Positions 52,532 through 61,585 of a DNA stretch of 64,000 bases are shown here, piece after piece. The translations under genes were made by a program, and so were the position numbers. Position 1 is the first letter of the stretch. Each line of letters starts with the position of its first letter. The stretch covers positions 806,001-870,000 of the forward strand of contig NZ_FSQZ01000001.1 in assembly GCF_900129645.1 (NCBI RefSeq), in the 5' to 3' direction. Source of the DNA: Acetomicrobium flavidum. Lineage in GTDB: Bacteria > Synergistota > Synergistia > Synergistales > Acetomicrobiaceae. Below the pieces are notes generated by a model. That model saw nothing but the letters and a program-made list of their open reading frames with translations, was not told where the DNA came from and made no database searches.

Positions 52532-53432
52532 AAAGGGCCTCCTCTCCTTTTGGGCCATGCATCGTCTCGCGCAAGGTCGAGACGTTCGATACTATTCTTC
52601 GAGCAACGTGCGCCTTGTTCATTGTATATAAATGGATTCCCCTGACGCCGAAGGCAATGAGGTCCACTATCTGGTCGGTCGCATAGGCGATGCCTGCTTC
52701 CTCTAAGGAGCGCGGCTCGTCGGCGTACCTGTGAAGTATCCTAACAAATTTCTGTGGAAGCGACGCTCCGCACAGGGTTACTATCCTTTCTATCTGGTTT
52801 TTATTGACCACGGGCATTATGCCGGCCGATATGGGAACGTTTATACCTGCTATATCTGCCCTTTCCATGAAACGATAAAACAGTTCGTTATCGAAGAAAA
52901 GTTGGGTTATCAGGAAATCCACACCTGCATCGACCTTTTGTTTCAGATAGCGCAGGTCCTTAATGGGATCTTCGCACTCTATATGCCCCTCGGGATATGC
53001 GGCCCCTCCGATGGAAATGGCCTGTCCATACTTTTCCCTTAAAAAACTGACCAAGTCCACGGCATGCCTGAAATCCCCCTTCGGTGCGCTTTGACCCTGA
53101 GGAAGGTCGCCCCTGAGGGCCAGAATATTGTGCACGCCGTTGCCTATCAGGAAATTTATCAGATCGCACGTTTCCTCTCGAGTAGCCTCGATACAGGTTA
53201 AATGGGCCAGCGATTCAATGCCGTAGTTATTCTTAACGTCTATAGCTATTTGCGGCGTCCTGTCGCGTGTAGATCCTCCCGCACCATAGGTAACGCTTAT
53301 GAAGTCAGGCTTGAGCCCTTTTAGTTCGTCTAAAGTGTTATATATCCTTTCCAAAGGAGTAGTGGGTTTGGGCGGAAAAATTTCAAAAGAAAAGACGAAC
53401 CTCTTTTTCTCGAATAGTTCTTTTATTTTCAA
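52518..53432 (-). CDS. metF: MetF, methylenetetrahydrofolate reductase
   Basis: Supplies methyltetrahydrofolate to MetH. The start is the TTG at 53432, whose bases overlap the metH stop (TTGA) with GGAGG upstream; a longer reading runs through metH and makes no sense. The 304 residues include FVFSFEIFPPKPTTPLERIY (about 11-30), SVTYGAGGSTRDRTPQIAI, HLTCIEATREETCDLINFL, LALRGDLPQGQSAP and DFLITQLFFDNELFYRFM, all standard. Confidence 0.95.
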   Translation of the reverse strand: MKIKELFEKKRFVFSFEIFPPKPTTPLERIYNTLDELKGLKPDFISVTYGAGGSTRDRTPQIAIDVKNNYGIESLAHLTCIEATREETCDLINFLIGNGVHNILALRGDLPQGQSAPKGDFRHAVDLVSFLREKYGQAISIGGAAYPEGHIECEDPIKDLRYLKQKVDAGVDFLITQLFFDNELFYRFMERADIAGINVPISAGIMPVVNKNQIERIVTLCGASLPQKFVRILHRYADEPRSLEEAGIAYATDQIVDLIAFGVRGIHLYTMNKAHVARRIVSNVSTLRETMHGPKGEEALYEGR

Positions 53433-55852
53433 CTGCCTTTTACCTCCTCTCCAGTTAACAGCTTCTCCACTAAGCGAACTGCGCTCAAAGCATCGGGGGC
53501 ATAACCGTCCGCACCTATGGCGTCCGCATAGCCTTGCGATACAGCTGCCCCGCCTATTATAACCTTCACGGGTAAATTTTCTTGCTTTATTGTCTTTACA
53601 GCCCTTTCCATCTCGCGCATCGTAGTGGTCATCAAGGCCGACAATCCCACGATCTGGGCTTCTCCCTTTTTGGCTTCCTGCAATATCCGCTCTAGGGGGA
53701 CATCCTTGCCCAGATCTATCACCCGAAATCCGTGACTTTTTAATACCATGGAGACGATGTTTTTGCCTATGTCGTGGATATCGCCGGCGACGGTGGCCAT
53801 GATGATGCATCCTCTGTCTTTAAGCTTACCCCCCCTGCTTAAGACCGTCTTTTCGACGAGGTCGCATACCCCTTGAGCGGCCTCCGCGGAGGAGATAAGC
53901 TGAGGCAAGAAATATTCGCCGCATTCATACAACCTGCCCACTTCCTCTAATGCCGGAAGGACGACGTCATTTATGAGGCCTAGAGGGTCGCCTCCTTCTG
54001 CAAGAAATCGGCTTGCCTTTTCCAAAATACCGCTTTTATCGCCTTGAACTATGCATCGTCTCATCTGCTCTATGGGCCCGAGCAAATCTCCTTGCCCTTG
54101 CCGGGCGATGTGCTCGACCTTTCCTTTTAACGAGTTCGCCCACGATATGTAGCGAAGAGCTCCTTCGTCGCGTCCGGCAAGCAGGTTGCAAGCCATCATC
54201 ATGGGGGTAAATCCATCGTCTAAAGGATTTGCGATGACTGCATCAAGCCCTGCTCCTGCTGCCATGGTAAGAAACGTCTTGTTTAAAAGCGATCGCTCGG
54301 GAAGGCCGTGAGAGACGTTGCTTATGCCCATTACGGTAAAAAGGCCAAGCTTTCTTAAGTTTCTCAAGACCTCAAGAGCCACTATCCCGGAAGACCTGTC
54401 TGCCGCCACCGACATCGTCAGAGGATCGACGAGCATCCTGTTCCTCGGGAATTCAAGCTCATCAGCTATGTTGCAAGCCTTCCTGACGGCTGCCAGCCTT
54501 CTTTCGGGAGTCTCGGCTATACCATCCTCGTCGATGGCAAGCACAACCAGGCAAGCTCCAAACCTCTTTGCAAGTTCGATGCCCTTCGTAAGCTTTTGCC
54601 TTTCTGCCGTGACCGAGTTGATCAGGGGAATTCCAGAAGCATGAATGAGGCCTTCTTCCAATACCTCAGGTTCGTCGCTATCCAGGGAAAGGGGAAGCAT
54701 GCAGGCATTTTCTACGGCCTTTACTGCCTCACGCATGGCTTTCTTCCTGTCTACGTTCGGAAGGCTCACGTTTATGTCTATCACGCTGGCACCGCATTCG
54801 GCTTGCCTGCGCGCTTCCTCGGATAAGGCATCCCACTTGTAGCGGGCCACCTCTTCCCTTATGGGGGACTTCCTGGATACGTTTATCCTCTCGCCGATCA
54901 CGGCTATTGGCTCGTCGTCACCGACCAAGACAAGCCGGCTTCTACTTGCCAAGGCTGCCTTTTTTATTTCTACCGGGCAAGGCGGCTCTAAGCCACCTGC
55001 CATTTTCCTTAGGCAGGCGATGTGCTCAGGAGTAGTGCCGCAACATCCGCCGACCACACAGGCACCGGCTTTTATGAGAGCTGCAGTTTTTTCTGCGAAC
55101 TCATGAGGTTCGAGGTCTTTGCTACCCGGGGTGCCGGCGTTAGGATAGGCAAATACCGGGATGCCGGCATTGTCATAAAGGTCTTTGACTACCTTTTCTG
55201 CGAGATCAGGCCCAAAGCCACAATTTAGCCCTACTGCGCTGGCGCCTATCATGCGCGCCCAATGGGCGATGACGTCAGGCGAGCTTCCAGTGACAGTGCG
55301 CCCGTTTTTTTCAAAAGTAAAGGAAACGACAAATGGAATATGGGGTGCAACGTCCTTTACGGCCAAGACGGCCGCCTTCGCTTCCTTTATATCAAGCTGG
55401 GTCTCGATCAAAAAGAAGTCAACCCCACCGCTTATAAGCCCTAATGCCTGTTTTTTATAGGATTCATAGGCTTCATCGAAGGTGAGCCGGCCTAAGGGTT
55501 CGATCAATTCCCCTAAGGGCCCCATTGAACCTGCGACGTAAGCGCCAAACTCGTCGGCAGCACGTCTGGCTATGCGGGCAGCTTCTTCGTTTATTCGCTG
55601 CGTCATGCCCTCAAGGCCTCTATATGATAGTTTGATCGGATTGGAGCCAAAGGAGTTCGTCTCAACTATATCTGCCCCAGATTTCAGATATTGCCTGTGG
55701 ATGTCTGCCACCACGTCCGAATTTGTCAGATTCATCTCCTCAGGCAATGCAGGGGGTTGCCATCCCTTGTCGGAAAGCATCGTGCCCATGGCACCGTCCA
55801 ATATAAGCACTTTACGACCAGCGAAAATTTTGCCAGAAAGCCCTAACGGCAA
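53429..55852 (-). CDS. metH: MetH, cobalamin-dependent methionine synthase, short form
   Basis: Transfers a methyl group from methyltetrahydrofolate to homocysteine. The 807 residues hold: homocysteine domain with zinc ligands C211, C270 and C271 (VGGCCGTTPEH), folate domain (VIGERINVSRKSPIREEV, about 320-580), and B12 cap and binding domains with lower-ligand His in VAGDIHDIGKNIVSMVL (about 686-702). It ends right after the B12 domain; the C-terminal AdoMet reactivation domain of E. coli MetH is absent, as in Thermotoga. It starts at a TTG with a modest SD. Confidence 0.95.
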   Translation of the reverse strand: MPLGLSGKIFAGRKVLILDGAMGTMLSDKGWQPPALPEEMNLTNSDVVADIHRQYLKSGADIVETNSFGSNPIKLSYRGLEGMTQRINEEAARIARRAADEFGAYVAGSMGPLGELIEPLGRLTFDEAYESYKKQALGLISGGVDFFLIETQLDIKEAKAAVLAVKDVAPHIPFVVSFTFEKNGRTVTGSSPDVIAHWARMIGASAVGLNCGFGPDLAEKVVKDLYDNAGIPVFAYPNAGTPGSKDLEPHEFAEKTAALIKAGACVVGGCCGTTPEHIACLRKMAGGLEPPCPVEIKKAALASRSRLVLVGDDEPIAVIGERINVSRKSPIREEVARYKWDALSEEARRQAECGASVIDINVSLPNVDRKKAMREAVKAVENACMLPLSLDSDEPEVLEEGLIHASGIPLINSVTAERQKLTKGIELAKRFGACLVVLAIDEDGIAETPERRLAAVRKACNIADELEFPRNRMLVDPLTMSVAADRSSGIVALEVLRNLRKLGLFTVMGISNVSHGLPERSLLNKTFLTMAAGAGLDAVIANPLDDGFTPMMMACNLLAGRDEGALRYISWANSLKGKVEHIARQGQGDLLGPIEQMRRCIVQGDKSGILEKASRFLAEGGDPLGLINDVVLPALEEVGRLYECGEYFLPQLISSAEAAQGVCDLVEKTVLSRGGKLKDRGCIIMATVAGDIHDIGKNIVSMVLKSHGFRVIDLGKDVPLERILQEAKKGEAQIVGLSALMTTTMREMERAVKTIKQENLPVKVIIGGAAVSQGYADAIGADGYAPDALSAVRLVEKLLTGEEVKGS

Positions 55853-55943
55853 GACAAAATCACACCTTTCCCTGTTATGATATATACTCGATCAAGACCC
55901 TATGGTGAGTTGTATTTTACTCTAAATGAAGGGAGATTTTTAC

Positions 55944-56819
55944 ATGAAATACACAAACGATGACGAAAAGGCCCTTCCATGGCATATATTCTTTGCCTTA
56001 AAGAAACTTAAAAGCACTTTGGAAAAGCCCTCAATTTCCCCAAGGGGCAGAAAGGTCTTAGATATCATATACGATAATTTGAGCAGCATGAAAATAACGG
56101 GAGATATGCCATTTGATTTGACAAAGGGATTATCCCTAATAAACGAGGTAATCTCGGGAATAGACTACGGAGAGCCGGAATGGCCAAACAAAGTGCTGAA
56201 ATTATATGGGCCGCCAGTCAAGTACATCGTCATTCCCTTCGTATCTAAGCACATGGCCATGAGCGACATTGGACAATATCTGCCACAGTGGAGACAACCC
56301 TGCGAGTGGTATTTCTTTCCCTTTAGTGCAGGAGAGGGAGATTCTCCCTTCAACGTTGAGCTTTTTTCAAGGCTTCTGGATGAAGGATGGAGCATGTACG
56401 ATCAAAAACCTTCAAGCCGCTTTAGCCTTATGTTTGCTCCGGCGATCTCTCTTTTGACATCCGACTATGCCGCCTTCAACTGGGCAGCCGTTACAGAAAT
56501 GAACTGGCCGGATGAAATAAAGGAATGGATAAAGGAGGTCGTAGTGGGCTCACAAAAAAGCGAAATTGGCCAAACGGGTCAAGAATGGAATTGGAACCAA
56601 ATTTGCTACGCTGTCGACATGTTGCTCAAAAACATTCCACCCTGCCAGATTAAGGATAAAGCTTTGGATATAATAGACATCCTCATTGCCGGGGCCATCG
56701 TGGGCTCTTACAAGACTTACCTGCGCACTTCCTTCGAGGAGATGATCTCTCTTGAAAGGCTGATAGCCTTTGCCTGCGACGGCAGCCTGTTTTTATCTCA
56801 ATATCAAAAGAGGAGCTGA
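55944..56819 (+). CDS. Unknown protein coupled to dcd
   Basis: I do not recognise this 291-residue protein. The ATG at 55944 has AAGGGAG eight bases before. It has no signal peptide, no clear membrane helix and no Cys cluster. It is rich in Trp (PLPWH-like ALPWHIFFALKKL, LPQWRQPCEWYFFPF, AAFNWAAVTEMNW, EWNWNQICYAV), with a helical C-terminal part. It ends six bases before dcd, whose SD lies inside its last codons, so the two are made together; a link to nucleotide metabolism is only inferred. An extended -10 (TGTTATGAT) lies upstream near 55880. Confidence 0.75.
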   Translation: MKYTNDDEKALPWHIFFALKKLKSTLEKPSISPRGRKVLDIIYDNLSSMKITGDMPFDLTKGLSLINEVISGIDYGEPEWPNKVLKLYGPPVKYIVIPFVSKHMAMSDIGQYLPQWRQPCEWYFFPFSAGEGDSPFNVELFSRLLDEGWSMYDQKPSSRFSLMFAPAISLLTSDYAAFNWAAVTEMNWPDEIKEWIKEVVVGSQKSEIGQTGQEWNWNQICYAVDMLLKNIPPCQIKDKALDIIDILIAGAIVGSYKTYLRTSFEEMISLERLIAFACDGSLFLSQYQKRS

Positions 56820-56825
56820 TGGCGC

Positions 56826-57434
56826 GTGAAAGGTGTATTGGGCTCAAACGCGATAAGGCAAATGCTGGAAAATGGCGAACTTATAGTCACGCCTTTACTT
56901 GACCTGAATCGTCAGATTGGAAGGGCCTCCCTTGACGTGAGGCTTGGGCAGGATTTCGTTCTCTTTCGCAAAGGGCAGATACCTGTCATGGATGTTAAGG
57001 GCAGTTTGGGCAATGCTTCTTGGGCAGATTATTACGACCACATTAGAGCAGAATATGGACAGCCCTTCATCCTTCATCCTGGACAGTTCGTCTTAAGCTC
57101 GACCCTGGAATTCCTGCGCTTGCCACGCAACGTAATGGCTTACGTCATTGGAAGGTCTTCCTGGGGGAGAGCTGGGCTCGTCATAGCTACCGCGACGTTT
57201 GTCGACCCTGGATTTCAAGGTGTCATCACACTAGAACTGGTCAACGAGGGAGAGGTACCATTGTCTTTATATCCCGGAACGCGCATCGCCCAATTGGTAT
57301 TTCACCAGTTAGAAGAAGAGGTGCAACCCTACAAGGGCAAGTACGCCTTTGACACTAAGGCCACGGCAAGCAGGGCATACGAGGACGAGGAGATAGCAAA
57401 GCTGACAAGGAACGATCACGAAAAGTGGGCGTAG
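56826..57434 (+). CDS. dcd: dCTP deaminase
   Basis: Makes dUTP (or dUMP if bifunctional) from dCTP. The 202-residue product has the Dcd/dUTPase signature: RASLDVRLGQDFVLF, VIGRSSWGRAGLVIATATFV and DPGFQGVITLELVNEG with the catalytic Glu, then GTRIAQLVFHQL. It starts at GTG with GAGGAG in the upstream gene. Its 3' end overlaps the convergent nfi gene by 19 bases. Whether it also has dUTPase activity cannot be told. Confidence 0.94.
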   Translation: MKGVLGSNAIRQMLENGELIVTPLLDLNRQIGRASLDVRLGQDFVLFRKGQIPVMDVKGSLGNASWADYYDHIRAEYGQPFILHPGQFVLSSTLEFLRLPRNVMAYVIGRSSWGRAGLVIATATFVDPGFQGVITLELVNEGEVPLSLYPGTRIAQLVFHQLEEEVQPYKGKYAFDTKATASRAYEDEEIAKLTRNDHEKWA

Positions 57435-58084
57435 CGTTCTACCAAATTATGTGCCATCCGCGTCGGCTCAGGCAGCCGGTACTTGGTGCAACAGGCCAAG
57501 ACAAGTTCAACTGCCTGCCTCAAAGACACTTTGTGTCCAGGGCTTATGTAGAGGGGCTTTACATCGTTTCGCGTTCGAAGGACATGTCCCACCACTTCTC
57601 CGTCATGACGTAAGGGCACCCATGACCCCTTGCTTCTAGGGACGGGCAGGTGGCTTCCAATGAGCCGGCTCTTGGCCACTCCTATCGATGGCCGATCCAG
57701 TAAGACGCCAAAATGTGCTGCTATGCCCAACCTTCGCGGATGGGCTATGCCTGCTCCGTCCACCATCCAGACATCCACATTGCTTGACAATCCCTCGCAT
57801 GCCTTCATCACTACGGGAAGCTCTCTAAACGAAAGCAGGCCGGGGATATAGGGAAAAATAACCTCATCTTGAGCGTAAACGCTTTCCAACACTTCACCCG
57901 ACAGACGATCCCACACGACGGCCACGGCACAGGCCTGTGAGGCCCCCTTGCCGAGATAGGCCACATCTACACCGCCTACGAGCCTAACGCTTGCGATATC
58001 GATATAGCCTCCTATCTTAACAAGTTTACGAACTTCATTTTGTAATTTGATAGCTTCTCCAGGATCATTTGGCAATTGATGCAA
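57416..58084 (-). CDS. nfi: Endonuclease V
   Basis: Cuts near deoxyinosine in DNA, the product of adenine deamination. The 222-residue reading begins at a TTG at 58084 with AGGAG seven to eight bases upstream; a longer frame runs through the rplL terminator. Motifs: VGGVDVAYLGKG (D40), IPGLLSFRELPVV (Glu), WMVDGAGIAHPRRLGIAAHF (Asp), GVAKSRLIG. It faces dcd, so two nucleotide-deamination genes end on each other. Confidence 0.92.
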   Translation of the reverse strand: MHQLPNDPGEAIKLQNEVRKLVKIGGYIDIASVRLVGGVDVAYLGKGASQACAVAVVWDRLSGEVLESVYAQDEVIFPYIPGLLSFRELPVVMKACEGLSSNVDVWMVDGAGIAHPRRLGIAAHFGVLLDRPSIGVAKSRLIGSHLPVPRSKGSWVPLRHDGEVVGHVLRTRNDVKPLYISPGHKVSLRQAVELVLACCTKYRLPEPTRMAHNLVERYAHFS

Positions 58085-58114
58085 ATCGTTCACTCCTAAA
58101 TGAATAGACAAAAA

Positions 58115-58145
58115 GATGCGAGATGAAATTCCTCCATCTCGCATC
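58115..58145. terminator. Terminator of the rplJL message
   Basis: A perfect 11-pair stem GATGCGAGATG/CATCTCGCATC with a nine-base loop and T runs on both sides. On the minus strand it lies 12 bases after the rplL stop. Confidence 0.92.
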
Positions 58146-58157
58146 TTTTTAGATAGC

Positions 58158-58541
58158 TTACTTTATCTCTACTTCGGCACCGGCCTCTTCCAGTTTCTTC
58201 TTTATCTGCTCGGCCTCTTCCTTGGAGACGCCCTCCTTTACGGGTTTAGGTGCGCCATCCACGAGGTCTTTGGCTTCCTTTAGTCCAAGGCTGGTCACTT
58301 CACGAACTACCTTTATTACATTGATCTTGTTGGGCCCGGCTGCCTTAAGGATGACGTCAAATTCCGTCTTTTCCTCCTCCTCGGCAGCGGCGGGAGCTCC
58401 TGCTGCTGCGGGAGCTGCTGCCATCATTGCCACGGGAGCTGCAGCAGACACGCCGAAACGCTCCTCTAAAGTCTTGACTAACTCCGACAACTCAAGAACA
58501 GTCATTTCCTCTATAGCCTTAATGATTTCCTCTTTGGTCAT
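58158..58541 (-). CDS. rplL: Ribosomal protein L7/L12
   Basis: The 127-residue stalk protein begins [20 protein letters not shown] (ATG at 58541, GGAGG nine bases upstream), has an Ala-rich hinge (about 37-58) and the C-terminal domain ([40 protein letters not shown]). It recruits translation factors. Fourteen to thirty-three bases separate it from rplJ; both share the L10 leader. Confidence 0.97.
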   Translation of the reverse strand: MTKEEIIKAIEEMTVLELSELVKTLEERFGVSAAAPVAMMAAAPAAAGAPAAAEEEEKTEFDVILKAAGPNKINVIKVVREVTSLGLKEAKDLVDGAPKPVKEGVSKEEAEQIKKKLEEAGAEVEIK

Positions 58542-58574
58542 TGTCAAATTCCTCCCCTTCAATCTAAAGTATTT

Positions 58575-59108
58575 TTAAGCTGCTTGTTTTTCCTTTTCCT
58601 TTGCTATCTGGTCCAAACAGGTCACCAAACCGCGCACGGTTCCGGACAATACGGTAACCAGACCTCGTATGGGCGCTTCCATGGTGCCCAGCACTTGAGC
58701 CAACAGGACATCCCTCGCGGGCAATGTTGCGAGCACCTCGACTCCATTGGCATCGATAAACCTTCTGCCTAGCAGGGCTCCTTTGAGCTTTAAAGCTTCG
58801 CTTTTCGAAGCTTTGACATAATTTGTCAAAGCCTTCGCGACCTCGACGGGATCTCCGTAAGCTATGGTAAAAGCGTTAGGCCCCGAAAACACCTCTTCGG
58901 GAACGGGCAATCCATGTTCCTTTAAAGCCAATTTAAAGAGCGTATTCTTTGCAACTCTCATATTGCCCTTAGCTTCCCTTATCTTATTTCTGACCTCACC
59001 AATCTGTTCGACGGTCAAGCCCTTGTACTCGCAGAAGAACACTGCCTGCGCTCCCTCGAGTACTTTTACCAATTCCTGTAACTCTTGGACGTTAGCTTGA
59101 GATGGCAT
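58575..59108 (-). CDS. rplJ: Ribosomal protein L10
   Basis: The 177-residue stalk base protein: LVKVLEGAQAVFFCEYKGLT, NKIREAKGNMRVAKNTLFKL, GPNAFTIAYGDPVEVAKAL. It starts at an ATG with AAAGGAGG and binds L7/L12 dimers. The L10-L12 complex normally binds the leader upstream to control its own synthesis. Confidence 0.97.
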   Translation of the reverse strand: MPSQANVQELQELVKVLEGAQAVFFCEYKGLTVEQIGEVRNKIREAKGNMRVAKNTLFKLALKEHGLPVPEEVFSGPNAFTIAYGDPVEVAKALTNYVKASKSEALKLKGALLGRRFIDANGVEVLATLPARDVLLAQVLGTMEAPIRGLVTVLSGTVRGLVTCLDQIAKEKEKQAA

Positions 59109-59133
59109 CCCTTCACCTCCTTTTTAAAAAGAT

Positions 59134-59163
59134 AAAGCTCCCGGGCTTCCACCCAGGAGCTTT
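59134..59163 (-). terminator. Attenuator hairpin of the L10 leader
   Basis: Minus-strand stem AAAGCTCCTGGG/CCCGGGAGCTTT (one mismatch, six-base loop) followed by ATCTTTTT and then the rplJ SD. It fits an attenuator under L10 control. Confidence 0.75.
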
Positions 59164-59262
59164 ATTTGCAATATAAGGCATAATGCACTCTCCTGGACCT
59201 CGGCGGGCCGACCGTAAGGCCATTTAAGATATCACCCGCTGTCTTAAGCCCAATGGTAAACT
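59164..59262 (-). promoter_or_regulatory. Ribosomal protein L10 leader
   Basis: The 221-base gap between rplA and rplJ holds structured RNA sequence: a GGCCTTACGGTCGGCC stem and GTCCAGGAGAGTGCATTATG, which look like the conserved L10(L12)4-binding leader. It precedes the attenuator hairpin. The match is by eye. Confidence 0.65.
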
Positions 59263-59329
59263 AATTATATTATTGATTGGATCTAGCTAAATATCCTCGA
59301 CGCCGATAGACTACCGACGCCTTGCCGTC

Positions 59330-60040
59330 TTATTCTTCCACTATCTCTTTCTGAGCCCTCGCTGGATCTATCTTGATCCCAACGCCCATTGTGGGCGCCA
59401 TGGCAAGGCTCCTTACATATTGCCCCTTGACAGCTGCAGGGCGGGCGCGCAACACGGCACGCAGTAACACCTTGGCATTATCGAACAACATATCGGCAGA
59501 GAAGCTCATCTTGCCTATGCCGGCATGAATTATACCATACCTATCCACGCGGAACTCTATACGTCCTGCCTTGATCTCTTTCACCGCATCGGCTATGTCG
59601 AAGGTGACCGTACCCGTCTTGGCGCTGGGCATGAGGCCGCGAGGACCCAGGATGCGCCCCAGGCGCCCAACTACACGCATCATGTCGGGAGTGGCTATTA
59701 CAGCATCGAAATCCAGCCATCCTCCCTCTATCTTCTGCACGATATCCTCTCCGCCCACGAAGTCAGCTCCTGCTTCCTCGGCCTCTTTGACCTTTTCGCC
59801 CGATGCTATAACGAGGACCCTCTTTTCCTGACCTGTGCCATGGGGAAGGCTTACGGTTCCCCTGACCTGTTGATCGGCATGCCTGGGATCCACGTTCAAA
59901 CGAATGTGCATTTCCACTGTCTCGTCAAACTTTGCAGGTGGCAGCTCCTTCAAAAGCTCTACAGCTTCGCGAAGGCCATAAAGCTTGGTCTTATCGACCT
60001 TCTCTAACATAGCTAAATAACGTTTAGACCTCTTTGCCAT
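59330..60040 (-). CDS. rplA: Ribosomal protein L1
   Basis: The 236-residue protein has the L1 marks: [59 protein letters not shown] and the [20 protein letters not shown] signature. It binds 23S rRNA at the exit-site stalk. It is 59 bases after rplK. Confidence 0.97.
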   Translation of the reverse strand: MAKRSKRYLAMLEKVDKTKLYGLREAVELLKELPPAKFDETVEMHIRLNVDPRHADQQVRGTVSLPHGTGQEKRVLVIASGEKVKEAEEAGADFVGGEDIVQKIEGGWLDFDAVIATPDMMRVVGRLGRILGPRGLMPSAKTGTVTFDIADAVKEIKAGRIEFRVDRYGIIHAGIGKMSFSADMLFDNAKVLLRAVLRARPAAVKGQYVRSLAMAPTMGVGIKIDPARAQKEIVEE

Positions 60041-60099
60041 ATCTAAATACCCCCCTGTGGTCTGTAACGGGCCTTTGCCCTGCCACTAAGTTCTGGGCG

Positions 60100-60525
60100 T
60101 TAGCCCACGACTTCTATTCCCATGGATCGAGCGGTACCCTCGATCATGCGCATGGCCGCCTCTATATCGTTGGCGTTCAGATCCTTCATCTTGGTCTTAG
60201 CAATTTCCTTTAGCTGCTCCCTCGTGATCTTGCCGACTTTGACCTTATTCGGCTCACCGGAACCCTTTTCGACGCCCGCAGCCTTCTTGAGCAATATGCT
60301 AGCCGGCGGCGTCTTCAACTCAAAGGTAAAGCTCCTGTCGGCATAGACGGTCAACACGACGGGTATTATCATGCCCACGTTGTCTGCGGTCCTGGCGTTG
60401 AACTGCTTGCAGAACTCCATGATGTTCACGCCATGCTGGCCCAGCGCCGGGCCGACAGGCGGTGCCGGCGTTGCCTTGCCGGCAGGAAGTTGTAACTTTA
60501 TCTGTGCTACCACCTTTTTAGCCAT
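60100..60525 (-). CDS. rplK: Ribosomal protein L11
   Basis: The 141-residue protein has [38 protein letters not shown] and the C-terminal rRNA-binding domain ([38 protein letters not shown]). It lies between nusG and rplA, the standard order. SD GAGGG. Confidence 0.97.
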   Translation of the reverse strand: MAKKVVAQIKLQLPAGKATPAPPVGPALGQHGVNIMEFCKQFNARTADNVGMIIPVVLTVYADRSFTFELKTPPASILLKKAAGVEKGSGEPNKVKVGKITREQLKEIAKTKMKDLNANDIEAAMRMIEGTARSMGIEVVG

Positions 60526-60559
60526 ATAAATTTCCCTCCTAAATGACCTTCGATTACTT

Positions 60560-61120
60560 TTATAATTTTGTCAAATCGTTATAGTCCGCTTCCACTATAG
60601 TTTCACGCCCAAAAAGGGTGACCGAAAATTTGACCTTTCCCTTTTCGGGGACAACCTCGACTACCGTCCCTGCCTGACCTTCGAAGGGTCCGCTCTTAAC
60701 GCGGACGACATCTCCCGGCTTAAGGTCAATCTCCACCTTGGGCTTCATCTGTTCCTTGCCTATCTTGGCGAATATCTCCTGCACCTCTCGTTCGGACAGG
60801 GGAATGGGGCTGTTTCCCGCACCGACAAAACCAGTAACGCCAGGAGTATGTCTCACCACATACCAAGACTGATCGTCAAGGATCATCTCCACGAGCACAT
60901 ATCCGGGAAACACTTTTCTCTTGACCTTTTTATGCTTCCCATCCTTGACATAAACGCGCTCCTCCGTCGGCACCAGGACTCTAAATATCTTATCCTCCAT
61001 GCCCATGGTGGCTATGCGCTGTTCCAAATTCGCCTTGACCTTGTTTTCATATCCTGCGTACGTTTGAATAACATACCACCGACGTTCGTTTTTGTCACTC
61101 ATCACCGAAAAGGGGGCCAT
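60560..61120 (-). CDS. nusG: NusG, transcription elongation factor
   Basis: The N-terminal NGN domain ([38 protein letters not shown]) binds RNA polymerase and the KOW domain ([20 protein letters not shown]) ends the protein. Two starts compete. The ATG at 61120 has GAGGGGG five bases before but lies in the loop of a GC hairpin; the ATG at 61102 gives the more usual [11 protein letters not shown] but has no SD. I list the longer form. Confidence 0.93.
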   Translation of the reverse strand: MAPFSVMSDKNERRWYVIQTYAGYENKVKANLEQRIATMGMEDKIFRVLVPTEERVYVKDGKHKKVKRKVFPGYVLVEMILDDQSWYVVRHTPGVTGFVGAGNSPIPLSEREVQEIFAKIGKEQMKPKVEIDLKPGDVVRVKSGPFEGQAGTVVEVVPEKGKVKFSVTLFGRETIVEADYNDLTKL

Positions 61121-61130
61121 TCGGGCCCCC
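61112..61130 (-). terminator. GC hairpin over the nusG start region
   Basis: Minus strand GGGGGCC/GGCCCCC with a five-base loop, followed by TTTTC. The stem covers the likely nusG SD and the loop contains its first ATG. It may end or slow secE transcripts, or control nusG translation. Confidence 0.55.
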
Positions 61131-61182
61131 TCACCCCCCTGATTGTAATATCTTAACAGGCACTTTTAAGAGATTAAATAGT

Positions 61183-61365
61183 TTAACCTATGACCCTAGA
61201 GAAAAACGCAGTAAATATCAAATCCAAAATACCTAAATATGCCGAAACCAACAACGTTACTCCAATGACCAGTAACGTGGATATCCACACTTGCTTTTTA
61301 TTAGGCCACGTAACCCTCTTAAGCTCTGCCCGTGCTTCTCTCAAAAAATTCATTATCTTATCCAA
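61183..61365 (-). CDS. secE: SecE, preprotein translocase subunit
   Basis: A 60-residue single-helix membrane protein: MNFLREARAELKRVTWPNKK before the membrane helix (STLLVIGVTLLVSAYLGILD). The WPNKKQ part is the SecE signature. I start at the TTG at 61365 (GGGGG eight bases before), four codons ahead of MNFLRE; a longer reading from 61413 has a poor SD. It lies between tRNA-Trp and nusG, the standard bacterial order. Confidence 0.93.
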   Translation of the reverse strand: MDKIMNFLREARAELKRVTWPNKKQVWISTLLVIGVTLLVSAYLGILDLIFTAFFSRVIG

Positions 61366-61585
61366 ACCTTTTGCCCCCTGACGCACAAAGTAAGACACAA
61401 CGAACCCCGACATCCACTAGGTTGGCAATAAATACCCTACATGCCGCTGTATATTATCATGCATATATTTTACAAGTCAAGCGGAGTCGGGCCTTGTCCT
61501 GGCTTAAGTCATATTGGCAGGCAACGTTCGTAACAATGCCCCTTGCCATTTAGGGCAAGGGGCATTGTTAAACACCGCTAAAAAC
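61366..61585. other. Gap between tRNA-Trp and secE
   Basis: No gene is seen. The gap holds a 17-pair hairpin (61531-61570) and, nearer secE, AT-rich sequence where a promoter for the secE-nusG-rpl operon could lie, though I find no clear pair of boxes. Confidence 0.6.
61531..61570. repeat. 17-base-pair perfect hairpin after tRNA-Trp
   Basis: TAACAATGCCCCTTGCC (61531-61547) and its exact reverse complement (61554-61570) with a six-base loop. It begins 15 bases after the tRNA-Trp CCA. There is no T run on either strand, so it is not a standard terminator; it may be an RNase-resistant or processing structure. Confidence 0.75.

Noticed and set aside
53433-53810. Long N-terminal extension of MetF
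   Set aside because: It runs through the end of metH in another frame and is Arg/Gly/His-rich; the TTG start overlapping the metH stop with GGAGG upstream gives a standard MetF.
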